Origin: Proteobacteria bacterium ST_bin16
Lineage (GTDB): Bacteria > Pseudomonadota > Gammaproteobacteria > Burkholderiales > Nitrosomonadaceae
Assembly: GCA_002083595.1 (NCBI GenBank)
Contig: MSXT01000005.1
Location: 1-33,475 of the forward strand
DNA: 33,475 nucleotides
Direction: 5' to 3'
The notes under the pieces were generated by a model. The model searched no databases. It saw only the letters and a list, made by a program, of their open reading frames with translations, and had not been told where the DNA came from. Shown in pieces: positions 25,455 to 33,475 of this stretch (positions within the stretch are counted from its first letter, which is position 1; the number at the start of each line of letters is the position of its first letter). A program made the position numbers and the translations under genes.

Positions 25455-26483
25455 GTCGGTGCGCTGGCACTGGTGATGGAAGAAACTGAGAATTTTTTGC
25501 GGCAGCCAGCTTAGTTTTCCTGGGAATGGGCCTTGCATGAATCCGGCGTGACCGCCTTCCTCCGGAAATTCCAATGTAACCATGGGTGATACTTCAGTCT
25601 GCGCGGGGAGTACCGATGCCGGCATGAATGGGTCGTTCCGCGCATTGATCACCAGCGTGGGTACCTGTACGTGCGGCAGCCATTGCTTACTGCTGGACTG
25701 CCGCCAGTAATCATCGGTATCGCGAAAACCGTGCAAGGGTGCTGTGACGATATTGTCAAAATCATAAATCGACGCGCATTTTTTCAACGCATGGGCATCG
25801 AATAAACCGGGAAACTGTTGTAATTTATCAAAGGCTTTGTCTTTCAGTGTATCCAGGAAATGGCGTGTATAGACTTGATTAAAACCCTTGTCCAGAGCCG
25901 CGCCAGCCGCTGCCAGATCGAGCGGTACGGATACTGTTGCAACCCCAGCTACTAGTTCTTTGGCGCGCTCTCCTTGTTCGCCTAACCATTTTAATAGCGC
26001 ATTACCGCCCAGCGAAACGCCCATCACATATACCGGTTGTGTTGAACCGGTTGTTTGCGACTTAGTCGTGATCCGCCGCAGCATCCAGTCGATTTCGCTG
26101 GAATCACCGGCATGATAGGCGCGCGATAAGCGATTAGGTTCACCGGAACAACCGCGGAAGTGAATGACGGCGCTACGCCAATGATGGCGTTTCAGGCTGT
26201 TGATCATACTGAGAATATAGTGGCTGGATGAACCGCCTTCCAGACCATGAAAAAATACGACCAGAGGGGATTCGTCCGAGCCATCGCTCCAGTCGACATC
26301 GATAAAATCCCCGTCATCCAGTTCCCAGCGCTCGCGCCGGTAGGTGAACCGTTGTGCCGGTTTATTGAAATAAGGGTAGAGTGTTTGCAAGTTGCCACCG
26401 GGCAGCCAGGATGGTGCTGTGTAGTGCGCTGTATACAAAGGAATTGTGTTTCCAGGCATGGGTATTATTTTACGCTGCGGCAT
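25410..26483 (-). CDS. YheT-like alpha/beta hydrolase
   Basis: This 357-residue protein resembles the YheT/COG0429 family of alpha/beta hydrolases of uncertain substrate. It shows WLPGGNLQTLYP, FFHGLEGGSSSHYI, the nucleophile elbow GVSLGGN, the acid in NARNDPFMP and the catalytic histidine in EGGHAGF. The start at 26483 is the first ATG; a second in-frame ATG at 26459 is possible and neither has a good ribosome-binding site. The last residues, including KSVLHISG, are read from DNA that is also the 3' end of trhP on the other strand. The family is confident; substrate and role are unknown. Confidence 0.85.
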   Translation of the reverse strand: MPQRKIIPMPGNTIPLYTAHYTAPSWLPGGNLQTLYPYFNKPAQRFTYRRERWELDDGDFIDVDWSDGSDESPLVVFFHGLEGGSSSHYILSMINSLKRHHWRSAVIHFRGCSGEPNRLSRAYHAGDSSEIDWMLRRITTKSQTTGSTQPVYVMGVSLGGNALLKWLGEQGERAKELVAGVATVSVPLDLAAAGAALDKGFNQVYTRHFLDTLKDKAFDKLQQFPGLFDAHALKKCASIYDFDNIVTAPLHGFRDTDDYWRQSSSKQWLPHVQVPTLVINARNDPFMPASVLPAQTEVSPMVTLEFPEEGGHAGFMQGPFPGKLSWLPQKILSFFHHQCQRTDSEEACDKSVLHISG

Positions 26484-26543
26484 TCGGGTTACTTATCGCT
26501 GTTTAATTTCAGTGAATATACCCTAACTTGCACGGATTCTGAA

Positions 26544-26580
26544 ACAACAATGGCCAGCTGTTCAGGCTGGCCATTGTTGT
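26544..26580 (-). terminator. Likely terminator of the chemoreceptor gene
   Basis: A perfect 15-bp inverted repeat (26544-26558 with 26566-26580, loop of seven) lies 38 bases past the stop of the minus-strand chemoreceptor gene and before the yheT-like gene. The run of T after the stem on the minus strand is short (TTC), so termination may be partial. Confidence 0.55.
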
Positions 26581-26618
26581 GAGGCTGGGGATAAACTAGA
26601 GAAGGGGCACGGCTTCTA

Positions 26619-28364
26619 CTAGAATTCACTCCATTGGTTATTGTGATCGCCGACAGCGATTTTAGCTCTTCTTGGTGATTTGGATCTGGCGCTACGCACT
26701 GTAGCATGGCCAGTCAGTTCATCATGCTCCGTGCTGTTCTTGTCAGCCAGTTGAGCCACGGTTGCCGGTTTTTTGCTGCTGCTTTGCGACAGGTGGAAAA
26801 TGGAAATAGCGCCGACCAATTCGTAGGCCTGCTGTTCCAGTGAAGCGGCTGCAGCGGCGGCCTGTTCGACCAGCGCTGCATTTTGCTGCGTGACTTCATC
26901 CATTTGCGATACCGCTTGCGTGACTTGCTCGATACCGGTGTTTTGTTCTTTGGAAGCGGAAGTGATGTCCGACATAATTTCGGTTAAATTTTTGATGGCC
27001 ATGACAATTTCATTCATGGTTTGTCCGGTTTCATTGACTAATGCGGCGCCTTGATCGACTTTTTTTACCGAGTCATCGATCAAAGTTTTGATTTCTTTCG
27101 CCGCCGTAGCGCTTCGCTGCGCCAGATTACGCACTTCGGTTGCCACCACGGCGAATCCGCGGCCTTGTTCTCCGGCTCGCGCAGCCTCAACAGCGGCATT
27201 GAGTGCCAGGATGTTGGTTTGAAACGCTATGCCATCGATGACACTGATAATGTCCGCAATTTTGCTTGAGCTTTCGCTGATGGATGACATTGTCGAGACA
27301 ACTTCCTGCATCATTTCACCGCCTTTGGTTGTGATATTGCTGGCGGTCATCGCGATCTGATTGGCATTGATTGAATTATCCGTATTTTGACGCACGGTCG
27401 CGGTGAGTTCTTCCATGCTGGATGCGGTCTCTTCCAATGAAGAAGCTTGTTCTTCGGTGCGCTGTGAGAGATCCAGGTTACCCGAAGCGATCTCGCCAGT
27501 AGCCAGACGTACCGACGCAGCATTTTTCTGCACATCCAGCACCGTTGCGCGCAGGTTAACCCCCATTTGACTCAACGCTTTCAGTAGTTCGCCAAATTCA
27601 TCGCCGCGGCTCACTGAGAATTTGTGCGTTAAATCGCCACCAGCCAGTTTATTGGCGATATCAATCGCTTGTTGTAGCGGTGCCAGGGTATTTTTGACCA
27701 TGCCGTAGGCCAGATAGGCTATTAATGCGATCCCGGTTGCTGTTATTGCGGCAATCATGCCACTGAGTGATGCGGACGCCTGAGTTTGCGACAACTCCCA
27801 CCAGCCTATACCGCCGACCGTCAATAAAAATAGAGCGGGTATTGTCATTGCAAGTGCAATGCGTTTTCTGGTGGTCATTTTCAGGAAAGCTTGCAGTTTT
27901 CCGATGAAATCGGTCCGCACAATTTGCCCTTTCTCGATTTTCAGATTTTTTGCTTTGCCTTCGAGAATTTGCTGATAAGCTGGTGCTGCTTGCTCGATTG
28001 CCGTCGGTGATGCTTTAGTGCGAACCGATAAATAACCGGTGATCTGGCCATTTTCTATTAACGGTGTTGCATTGGCGTTGATCCAGTAGAAGTCGCCATT
28101 TTTACGGCGGTTTTTAACCAAACCGGTCCAAGGCAAACCCTGTTTTAATGTGGCCCATAAATCTTCAAATGCTTCGGGGGGGACGTCCGGATGGCGCACG
28201 ATATTGTGCGCTTTGCCGATCAGTTCTTCTTCTGAAAAACCACTGACCTCGACAAATGTGGAATTAATATAGGTTATCCTGCCTTTAGTATCCGTTGTCG
28301 ATACGATTAACGTATCATCATCGATGGGATACTCGGTGTTTGTCACCGGAAGATTCAGTCTCAT
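26619..28364 (-). CDS. PAS-domain methyl-accepting chemotaxis protein (Aer-like)
   Basis: This 581-residue receptor senses an unknown cue, perhaps redox or oxygen as in Aer, and signals to CheA. Residues ~15-120 form a PAS domain (IVSTTDTKGRITYINSTFVE, HPDVPPEAFEDLWATLKQG). Two membrane helices (~168-190 and 200-222) anchor it with almost no periplasmic loop; then come a HAMP segment and a long coiled-coil signalling domain with the hairpin tip IAFQTNILALNAAVEAARAG. The C-terminus QWSEF fits the xWxxF CheR-binding pentapeptide. AAGGA stands seven bases before the ATG. It is divergent from the kinase cluster. The PAS has no obvious cofactor ligand that I can identify, so oxygen sensing is by analogy only. 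Confidence 0.92.
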   Translation of the reverse strand: MRLNLPVTNTEYPIDDDTLIVSTTDTKGRITYINSTFVEVSGFSEEELIGKAHNIVRHPDVPPEAFEDLWATLKQGLPWTGLVKNRRKNGDFYWINANATPLIENGQITGYLSVRTKASPTAIEQAAPAYQQILEGKAKNLKIEKGQIVRTDFIGKLQAFLKMTTRKRIALAMTIPALFLLTVGGIGWWELSQTQASASLSGMIAAITATGIALIAYLAYGMVKNTLAPLQQAIDIANKLAGGDLTHKFSVSRGDEFGELLKALSQMGVNLRATVLDVQKNAASVRLATGEIASGNLDLSQRTEEQASSLEETASSMEELTATVRQNTDNSINANQIAMTASNITTKGGEMMQEVVSTMSSISESSSKIADIISVIDGIAFQTNILALNAAVEAARAGEQGRGFAVVATEVRNLAQRSATAAKEIKTLIDDSVKKVDQGAALVNETGQTMNEIVMAIKNLTEIMSDITSASKEQNTGIEQVTQAVSQMDEVTQQNAALVEQAAAAAASLEQQAYELVGAISIFHLSQSSSKKPATVAQLADKNSTEHDELTGHATVRSARSKSPRRAKIAVGDHNNQWSEF

Positions 28365-28919
28365 GATTTATCCTTGAGGTTTGTTCGTATGAGATTGGGC
28401 TTACGGTATATAAAAAAATATATTCTGTCGGTGATTTCTTTTTTTATGAGGAAAATATTCCGCTTATTATGTAGGAATTATCTTATAGATTTGAAAGGTT
28501 ATTGTGAAGTGGGAATTGAAAAGCATATAACATATGTTTTATCAGCGGAATTTCTTCCATTGCTTGTAAATAAGTTAATAAATTGCCTTATTTCCGAACG
28601 ATAGCTTGGTAATTTTTCAGGTTAATATGTAATTGAGAAAAATTGCTCATAAAAGAAATTTTGATGAACGGAATTTTGATTTGAGCAATCCTCGCGATGG
28701 CAAGATTCTCATATTTAGATCATTTTTATTGGGTGTGATGAGGGGAATTAACGCAATGATCAGAAAATGCAATCAGAATATTCCTATAGTTTTTAACGCT
28801 CCAGGCAGATACTATTAAAGGTTATCAATATTAGTAAGTATCCAACCGGAATGGCAGCTAATGATTGAGATGATAGCGATGATCAGATATCTGAATATAT
28901 GCATATGGATTGATGGCGA
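28365..28919. other. 555-bp A+T-rich region between divergent signalling genes
   Basis: No convincing gene is visible. Two short open frames (about 76 and 61 codons) have no ribosome-binding site or recognisable protein pattern. The region must hold the promoters of the chemoreceptor (left) and the kinase cluster (right). It contains an 8-bp inverted repeat and a 9-bp direct repeat near its middle, described separately. A sigma28-type flagellar promoter was looked for before the chemoreceptor and not found. Confidence 0.6.
28642..28689. repeat. Inverted repeat enclosing a tandem direct repeat
   Basis: ATTGCTCA (28642-28649) and TGAGCAAT (28682-28689) are perfect reverse complements 32 bases apart. 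Between them AATTTTGAT occurs twice (28657-28665 and 28672-28680), a 15-bp period. The structure could be a regulatory site for the flanking divergent genes. In such A+T-rich DNA chance is a real alternative. Confidence 0.4.
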
Positions 28920-30563
28920 ATGAATGCACGGAAAGAATCCGGTTGGATAGAAAAATTTTCTCCAGATGTGCTCTGGGATGCACCGGATAATCAAGGGATT
29001 CATTCCGGGGCGAAATCAATTGCAAAAATGCCAGCGCATGGAATGCAAATGCTTTCATGCATATCTCATGATGGCAACGATTACTCAGGAATCGCCGAGA
29101 CCAAGACGCAGGAGAGACTGACTAAACTGGCATGTTTATATGAAATTTCACGTGCCATGTTGCGGATACATTCTGTTGATGAGCTGTGCCAGCAGCTGAT
29201 TGAACACATGTGGCTTGCGTGGCAGTCGTATGATCTGATTTTTCCTTTCATAGAGATTGATGGCAATTTTTATGCAGCAGGCGAACCCGGGTCTTTGTTG
29301 ATTCATAAATTTTCTGTCCCGCTGCTGGTAAATGGCGATGTTGCCGGTCAAGTGGGCGTACTTTCCGAGGATATGCGTGTTACCAGCTGGCCGGAAAATG
29401 AAGACACGTTATTTTTAAAAAATATCGCCAGTGACCTCGGATTATGGCTGGAGCAAAAAAAGCTTGCTGACGCTCAAAATGCATTGCTGCATGATGTCCG
29501 GATGATCGAAAGCGCATTTAACGCTCACTCCATCGTTGCGATAACCGATAAGACCGGAAAAATACGTTATGTTAATGAAAATTTTTGCCTGGTTTCCAAG
29601 TACTTGGCCAGTGAATTAATCGGGCAAGATCATAGCATTGTTAATTCCGGCTACCATTCTAAAGAATTCATGAAAGACTTATGGGTTACTATCACCCAGG
29701 GTCAGGTCTGGCGAGGAGAAATTAAGAATCGCGCCAAAGACGGCACGTATTACTGGGTCGACACGACGATAGTGCCTTTTCTTGACGGTGACGGATTACC
29801 CTATCAATACGTAGGGATACGGACTGAAGTAACGAATTACAAGCAATTGGAACAAAAAATGGAAGAGCAGGTAGCGGAATTAGCCCGCTCTAATGATGAG
29901 CTGGAACAATTTGCGTATGTTGTCACACATGATCTGCAAGAGCCGCTCCGTGCCATTAACAGCTTCGTTCAACTACTTAAAAAATATTGCGATCAGCAAC
30001 TGGATGAACGCGCCAGGGAGTTAATTACACATGCGGTGGCCGGTACCAACCGGATGCAAATCCTCATTGATGACTTACTGACATATGCACAAGTCAATGC
30101 ATGCCAAACGCTCGCGGAAATTGATTGTGAGCTGCTGTTGGAGAATGTGCTGACTGACTTATCCGTCATCGTGGGCGAATGCAACGCGGTAGTGACTCAC
30201 GATAAACTTCCCGTGATCAAAGGTATTCGCTTTCAGTTTATTCAGTTGTTTACCAATTTGATCAACAATGCGCTCAAGTTTCGCAGAGATCAATTGCCCC
30301 AGATCCATGTCGGAGTAGAAGAAAATCAAAGCGAATGGATTTTCTCGGTCATCGATAACGGCATAGGCATTGAAGAGCAGTATCTGGATCGTATTTTCCG
30401 GGTATTCCAGCGTTTGCACAGCCGCCGCGAATATGCCGGTACCGGGATCGGTCTGGCCATTTGCAAGAAAGTGGTGGAACATCACGGCGGGAAAATCTGG
30501 GTTAAATCAGCGCCCGGCATCGGTTCTTCGTTCTATTTTACAATTCCGAAAGTTAGTTATTAA
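28920..30563 (+). CDS. Soluble sensor histidine kinase (GAF-like, PAS, HisKA, HATPase)
   Basis: This 547-residue kinase has no membrane segment, so its signal is probably cytoplasmic. After an unrecognised ~60-residue N-terminus comes a GAF-like region (~65-190, LTKLACLYEISRAMLRIHSV), a PAS domain (~195-305, IVAITDKTGKIRYVNENFCL, KNRAKDGTYYWVDTT), a coiled-coil linker, and HisKA with His337 in VVTHDLQEPLRAI. The ATPase domain has NLINNALKFR, DNGIGIEE and GTGIGLAICKKVVEHHGG. The kinase core is of the phytochrome-like type that often pairs with Rcp1-like regulators, and such a regulator follows after one base. The start is uncertain, as no good ribosome-binding site precedes this ATG. Confidence 0.9.
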   Translation: MNARKESGWIEKFSPDVLWDAPDNQGIHSGAKSIAKMPAHGMQMLSCISHDGNDYSGIAETKTQERLTKLACLYEISRAMLRIHSVDELCQQLIEHMWLAWQSYDLIFPFIEIDGNFYAAGEPGSLLIHKFSVPLLVNGDVAGQVGVLSEDMRVTSWPENEDTLFLKNIASDLGLWLEQKKLADAQNALLHDVRMIESAFNAHSIVAITDKTGKIRYVNENFCLVSKYLASELIGQDHSIVNSGYHSKEFMKDLWVTITQGQVWRGEIKNRAKDGTYYWVDTTIVPFLDGDGLPYQYVGIRTEVTNYKQLEQKMEEQVAELARSNDELEQFAYVVTHDLQEPLRAINSFVQLLKKYCDQQLDERARELITHAVAGTNRMQILIDDLLTYAQVNACQTLAEIDCELLLENVLTDLSVIVGECNAVVTHDKLPVIKGIRFQFIQLFTNLINNALKFRRDQLPQIHVGVEENQSEWIFSVIDNGIGIEEQYLDRIFRVFQRLHSRREYAGTGIGLAICKKVVEHHGGKIWVKSAPGIGSSFYFTIPKVSY

Positions 30564-30564
30564 G

Positions 30565-31011
30565 ATGCAACAAAAAAGAAATGTTGATCCCAGAATGATC
30601 CTGATGATCGATGATAATCCGACCGATGTATTATTGATCAAAGAGGCTTTTGCATTCTGTGAAGGAAATTGTGAAGTGTATGTCGCTGAGGATGGCGTTT
30701 ACGCACTGGAGTTTTTAAGACGGCAAGGCGAATTTCTTCATGCGCCGCGTCCGGATATCATCCTGCTGGATTTGAATATGCCGAGAAAAAGCGGGTTGGA
30801 AGTTTTAACCGAACTGAAATCAGACCCCGATTTCAAGAGAATTCCCGTCATCGTTTATACCTCTTCCGTGACAAAAGAAGATATCAAAGCGGCGTACAAC
30901 CATCATGCAAATAGTTATATCAGAAAATCGGTGGATTTTGACGACTGTATAAAAACTGCAAAATCGATCAAGGATTTTTGGTTTACTTCTTCTGTTTTAT
31001 CAGAGCCTTGA
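30565..31011 (+). CDS. Single-domain response regulator (Rcp1-like)
   Basis: This 148-residue protein is a receiver domain alone. It has the acidic pair in MIDDNPTD, the phosphoacceptor Asp69 in LLDLNMPRKSG, YTSSV as the switch Thr/Ser region and the conserved lysine in SYIRKS. The long loop after the first helix (LRRQGEFLHAPRPDIILLD) is typical of Rcp1-like regulators. The ATG at 30565 follows the kinase stop by one base, so it is translationally coupled; the frame is open further upstream inside the kinase but does not encode receiver sequence. With no output domain it probably acts as a phosphotransfer or protein-interaction intermediate, perhaps towards the downstream hybrid kinase. Confidence 0.92.
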   Translation: MQQKRNVDPRMILMIDDNPTDVLLIKEAFAFCEGNCEVYVAEDGVYALEFLRRQGEFLHAPRPDIILLDLNMPRKSGLEVLTELKSDPDFKRIPVIVYTSSVTKEDIKAAYNHHANSYIRKSVDFDDCIKTAKSIKDFWFTSSVLSEP

Positions 31012-31017
31012 TTAATC

Positions 31018-32475
31018 ATGACTTCATCTAAAATTCATATTTTGTTGATTGAAGATAATGAAACGGATGCCATACTCGTACAAAATGATTTGCAGCTCGC
31101 GATGGGCGATCAGATTGCCGTGGTTCATGCCGAACGATTAAGTTCCGCACTCGAATTAATCCGCAAGCAGCCGTTTGATTTAATTCTGTCCGATCTGACA
31201 TTGCCGGATAGCGATGGGGTTACGACAATCAACCGGTTGCGTGAAAGTGCCGCGAGTATTCCTATTGCAGTTCTGTCATTTAGAGATGATGAAAAACTGG
31301 CGATAAAAGCGATCAAAGCGGGTGCGCAGGATTATCTGGTGAAAGGCAGTCTGACCGAAGGGGTTTTGGCGCGTGTCATCCGGTATTCGATTGAACGGAA
31401 GCGCTTGGAAGAGGGGAGCAGAAAGGCGCAAAAGCGGTTCCAGACAGTGTTTGAGAAAGCGCCGCTGGGAATTGCCCTAATCAACTTGCAGACAGGAAAA
31501 TACTATGATGTCAATCCAATGTATGCCTGCATTGCGGGCCGCAGCGTAGACGAGCTTCTTCACCTCAATCAATCGGACATTATTCACCCGGACGATGTGC
31601 TGTCCTACCGGAGAGAGATCGAGCTTTTCATTCATCATCAATCGCACGATAGCAAAATAGTCAAAAGAGTGTTGCGGACGGATATGTCCATCATCTGGAT
31701 CGAGATGTCCCTGGTGCCGTTTGAATCCATGGATGGCCAGGAAATCTGTTATTTATGCATGATTGAAGACATTACGGAACGTAAACGGATGATTGAAAAT
31801 CTGCGCCATTTAACGACGCATCTGCAGGATGTCCGGGAAGAGGAAAGAACCCGGATCGGCCGGGAAATACACGATGTTCTGGGCGGCACATTGACCGTTC
31901 TGAAAATGGATCTGGATTGGTTGTCAAAAAAAATTACGGCGGATCCCATGCATGAGCGGATAAAATCGCTGTATGCCTTGACGGGCGAGGCGATTGAGAC
32001 TGCGCGCCGGGTGTCAATCAATTTGCGGCCTAATGTACTGGATAATCTCGGGTTGTATGGTGCCATCGAATGGCTGGTGCGTGAATTTGAACAGCGTACT
32101 AATATAAAATGCTACTTGGAATCCGTCATATCGGCCATATCTTGTAATAACAAGAACTTTGAAACCAGCATTTTTAGAATAATTCAGGAAATATTTATAA
32201 ATATCACCCGGCATTCGCACGCCACGAGAGTGGATATCGAACTCATTGAAGATGATACGGATATTGTGATTACCATTAAAGATAATGGCGTTGGCATTAC
32301 GGAATCACAACTGCTGAATCCCGAGTCATTTGGAATTATAGGCATGAAAGAGAGAACACAACAGTTTGGCGGTACACTGGAAATAGCCGGTACTCCCCTT
32401 CAGGGCAGTGTCGTAACACTCAAAATACCGCTGACCATTGCGGTAACCAATGTCGGGGAATTAGTTCATGATTAA
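31018..32475 (+). CDS. Receiver-PAS-HisKA_3 hybrid histidine kinase (NarX-like core)
   Basis: This 485-residue soluble protein starts with a receiver domain (LLIEDNETD, Asp59 in LILSDLTLPDSDG, Lys in DYLVKGS). A PAS domain follows (~143-260, FEKAPLGIALINLQTGKYYD, HPDD), then a HisKA_3 dimerisation domain with His285 in RIGREIHDVLGG, and an ATPase domain with DNGVGI and FGIIGMKERTQQFGG. HisKA_3 kinases normally phosphorylate NarL/FixJ regulators, and one overlaps its 3' end by eight bases. The N-terminal receiver could let the upstream kinase or regulator modulate it. The gene starts six bases after the Rcp1-like gene. Confidence 0.92.
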   Translation: MTSSKIHILLIEDNETDAILVQNDLQLAMGDQIAVVHAERLSSALELIRKQPFDLILSDLTLPDSDGVTTINRLRESAASIPIAVLSFRDDEKLAIKAIKAGAQDYLVKGSLTEGVLARVIRYSIERKRLEEGSRKAQKRFQTVFEKAPLGIALINLQTGKYYDVNPMYACIAGRSVDELLHLNQSDIIHPDDVLSYRREIELFIHHQSHDSKIVKRVLRTDMSIIWIEMSLVPFESMDGQEICYLCMIEDITERKRMIENLRHLTTHLQDVREEERTRIGREIHDVLGGTLTVLKMDLDWLSKKITADPMHERIKSLYALTGEAIETARRVSINLRPNVLDNLGLYGAIEWLVREFEQRTNIKCYLESVISAISCNNKNFETSIFRIIQEIFINITRHSHATRVDIELIEDDTDIVITIKDNGVGITESQLLNPESFGIIGMKERTQQFGGTLEIAGTPLQGSVVTLKIPLTIAVTNVGELVHD

Positions 32476-33100
32476 CGTTCTGATTGCGGATGATCACGCT
32501 TTATTTCGTGATGGCCTGAAAAGGATATTTAACGAGACGGACGATATCAATGTCGTTGCGGAAGCCATAGACGGTAAGGATATTCTAAAGAAAACACGGG
32601 AATTCGACTGGGACATCGCGCTGCTGGATATTAACCTGCCCGATATCAACGGTCTGGATATTTTGAAGAGAATATTAACGACCAATGCTTCGTCATGTGT
32701 ATTGGTGCTCAGTATGTACCCGGAAGAGGAATATGCGATCCGCGCGATCCGCTCGGGAGCTTCCGGTTATTTGACCAAAGACAGTCCTACGGATCAGTTG
32801 ATTAACGTGATTCGCCGTTTGGCGAAAGGTGGGAAGTACGTCAATCCGGAATTGGCCGAGAAGCTGTTATTCAATCCGGTGATGGAATCGGATAAATTAA
32901 CCCACACGACCTTCTCGGACCGGGAATTTCATGTGTTTAAACTGATTGTTGCCGGTGAATCGTTAACTGCGATCGCCAATAAACTGTCGCTCAGTGTTAA
33001 AACAGTCAGCACGTACCGCTCGCGCATTCTGGAAAAGATGAATATGAAGAATAATGCGCAGTTGGTACGGTATGCGATACAACACCGGCTGGTGGAATAG
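32468..33100 (+). CDS. NarL/FixJ-family response regulator
   Basis: This 210-residue transcription regulator has an N-terminal receiver (LIADDHALFRDGL, Asp54 in LLDINLPDINGLD, Lys in GYLTKDSPTD) and a C-terminal LuxR-type helix-turn-helix (FSDREFHVFKLIVAGESLTAIANKLSLSVKTVSTYRSRILEKM). Its ATG overlaps the stop of the hybrid kinase by eight bases, which makes it the natural output of that kinase. Target genes are unknown; the A+T-rich 555-bp region upstream of the cluster is a candidate for autoregulation. Confidence 0.95.
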   Translation: MINVLIADDHALFRDGLKRIFNETDDINVVAEAIDGKDILKKTREFDWDIALLDINLPDINGLDILKRILTTNASSCVLVLSMYPEEEYAIRAIRSGASGYLTKDSPTDQLINVIRRLAKGGKYVNPELAEKLLFNPVMESDKLTHTTFSDREFHVFKLIVAGESLTAIANKLSLSVKTVSTYRSRILEKMNMKNNAQLVRYAIQHRLVE

Positions 33101-33118
33101 AGTCCGCTGCCGGTTTTA

Positions 33119-33475
33119 TTAAAGCCGGTGAGAAAAGTAGTTGAGTATCAGCTGCTTGAGTATCGTCAGCTTGCCATGAAAGAAATGCCCGGCGCCGGGT
33201 ATCACAACGACCGGTTGCGAAGCCGGTTCCGCCCAGTTCAACACCGCTTCAGGTAATACAATATCATCCTTGTCCCCTTGCACGATCAAAGCGCATCGCG
33301 TTGTTTCAGGCACCGGCGGTGCTTTCAGATTAACTACCGAGGGTGCGACCAGAATCAAAAACTCCGGAGCCAGTTGCTTGGCAACGTGCAGTTGAATGGC
33401 TCCACCGAATGAAAATCCCGCCAGCAGCAGCGGAATATCCGCAACTTGATGACTGAATTGATCACGGATTGTCTG
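33119..33475 (-). CDS. Alpha/beta hydrolase, C-terminal part (runs off the window)
   Basis: The visible 118 residues are the C-terminal part of an alpha/beta hydrolase that continues past the right edge, so the start is not seen. They include the nucleophile elbow GFSFGGA, FLILVAPSV, the acid in QGDKDDIVLPEA and the catalytic histidine in IPGAGHFFHGKL, a pattern like the COG2945 hydrolases. It is convergent with the NarL-type regulator gene, with only 18 bases between the two stops. The substrate is unknown. Confidence 0.85.
   Translation of the reverse strand, partial: QTIRDQFSHQVADIPLLLAGFSFGGAIQLHVAKQLAPEFLILVAPSVVNLKAPPVPETTRCALIVQGDKDDIVLPEAVLNWAEPASQPVVVIPGAGHFFHGKLTILKQLILNYFSHRL

Noticed and set aside
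28374..28604. 76-codon A+T-rich open frame downstream of the chemoreceptor start
   Set aside because: Low-complexity translation, non-ATG start and no ribosome-binding site; probably random.
28633..28818. 61-codon open frame containing the direct repeats
   Set aside because: Starts at TTG without a ribosome-binding site; the repeated RNFD simply reflects the DNA repeat.
33109..33129. Hairpin between the NarL-type regulator and the hydrolase
   Set aside because: The 8-bp stem includes a G-T pair, overlaps the hydrolase stop and has no T-run on either strand, so it is not a convincing terminator.

Overview
The window looks like a chromosomal segment of a betaproteobacterium, most likely a Nitrosomonas-type ammonia oxidiser (Nitrosomonadaceae). 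I infer this from protein resemblance and gene order read by eye; no database search was run. Housekeeping genes have moderate GC. Three patches are visibly richer in A+T and carry accessory genes: about 6.1-6.6 kb, the two ends of the Rhs locus (7.4-8.1 and 11.7-13.2 kb), and 19.7-20.5 kb.

Layout. 0.1-1.7 kb: a strong terminator of an upstream gene, then a DEAD-box RNA helicase (rhlE type). 1.9-6.1 kb: amino-acid genes alaA, hom and thrC; hom and thrC give the aspartate-semialdehyde to threonine branch. 6.1-7.4 kb: two accessory genes, an HTH plus GIY-YIG-like protein and a DUF2971 protein. 7.4-13.0 kb: a polymorphic-toxin locus with a Sec-exported 1464-residue Rhs/YD-repeat protein whose last ~130 residues look like an L,D-transpeptidase (YkuD-like) domain. 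Five bases later comes a small exported protein, the likely immunity factor, and then a three-helix membrane protein. 13.2-19.7 kb: TCA-cycle genes sdhB-sdhE-gltA-sucA-sucB, without sdhCDA before them or lpd after them. 19.7-24.0 kb (minus strand): dnaE followed by a HEPN-domain gene. 24.1-26.5 kb: tRNA hydroxylation gene trhP, convergent with and overlapping a yheT-like hydrolase. 26.6-33.1 kb: signalling genes, namely a PAS-containing Aer-like chemoreceptor (minus strand) and, after a 555-bp AT-rich gap, a four-gene plus-strand phosphorelay cluster. The right edge holds part of an alpha/beta hydrolase.

The most interesting part is the Rhs locus. A periplasm-directed, peptidoglycan-type enzyme tip, paired with a separately exported neighbour and lying beside a split TCA operon, fits a polymorphic toxin-immunity module using Sec export rather than a recognisable PAAR/VgrG-type N-terminus. 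The GIY-YIG/DUF2971 pair just upstream may be a second, defence-like cassette in the same variable site. The four-gene kinase/regulator cluster is a plausible multi-step relay of unknown input.
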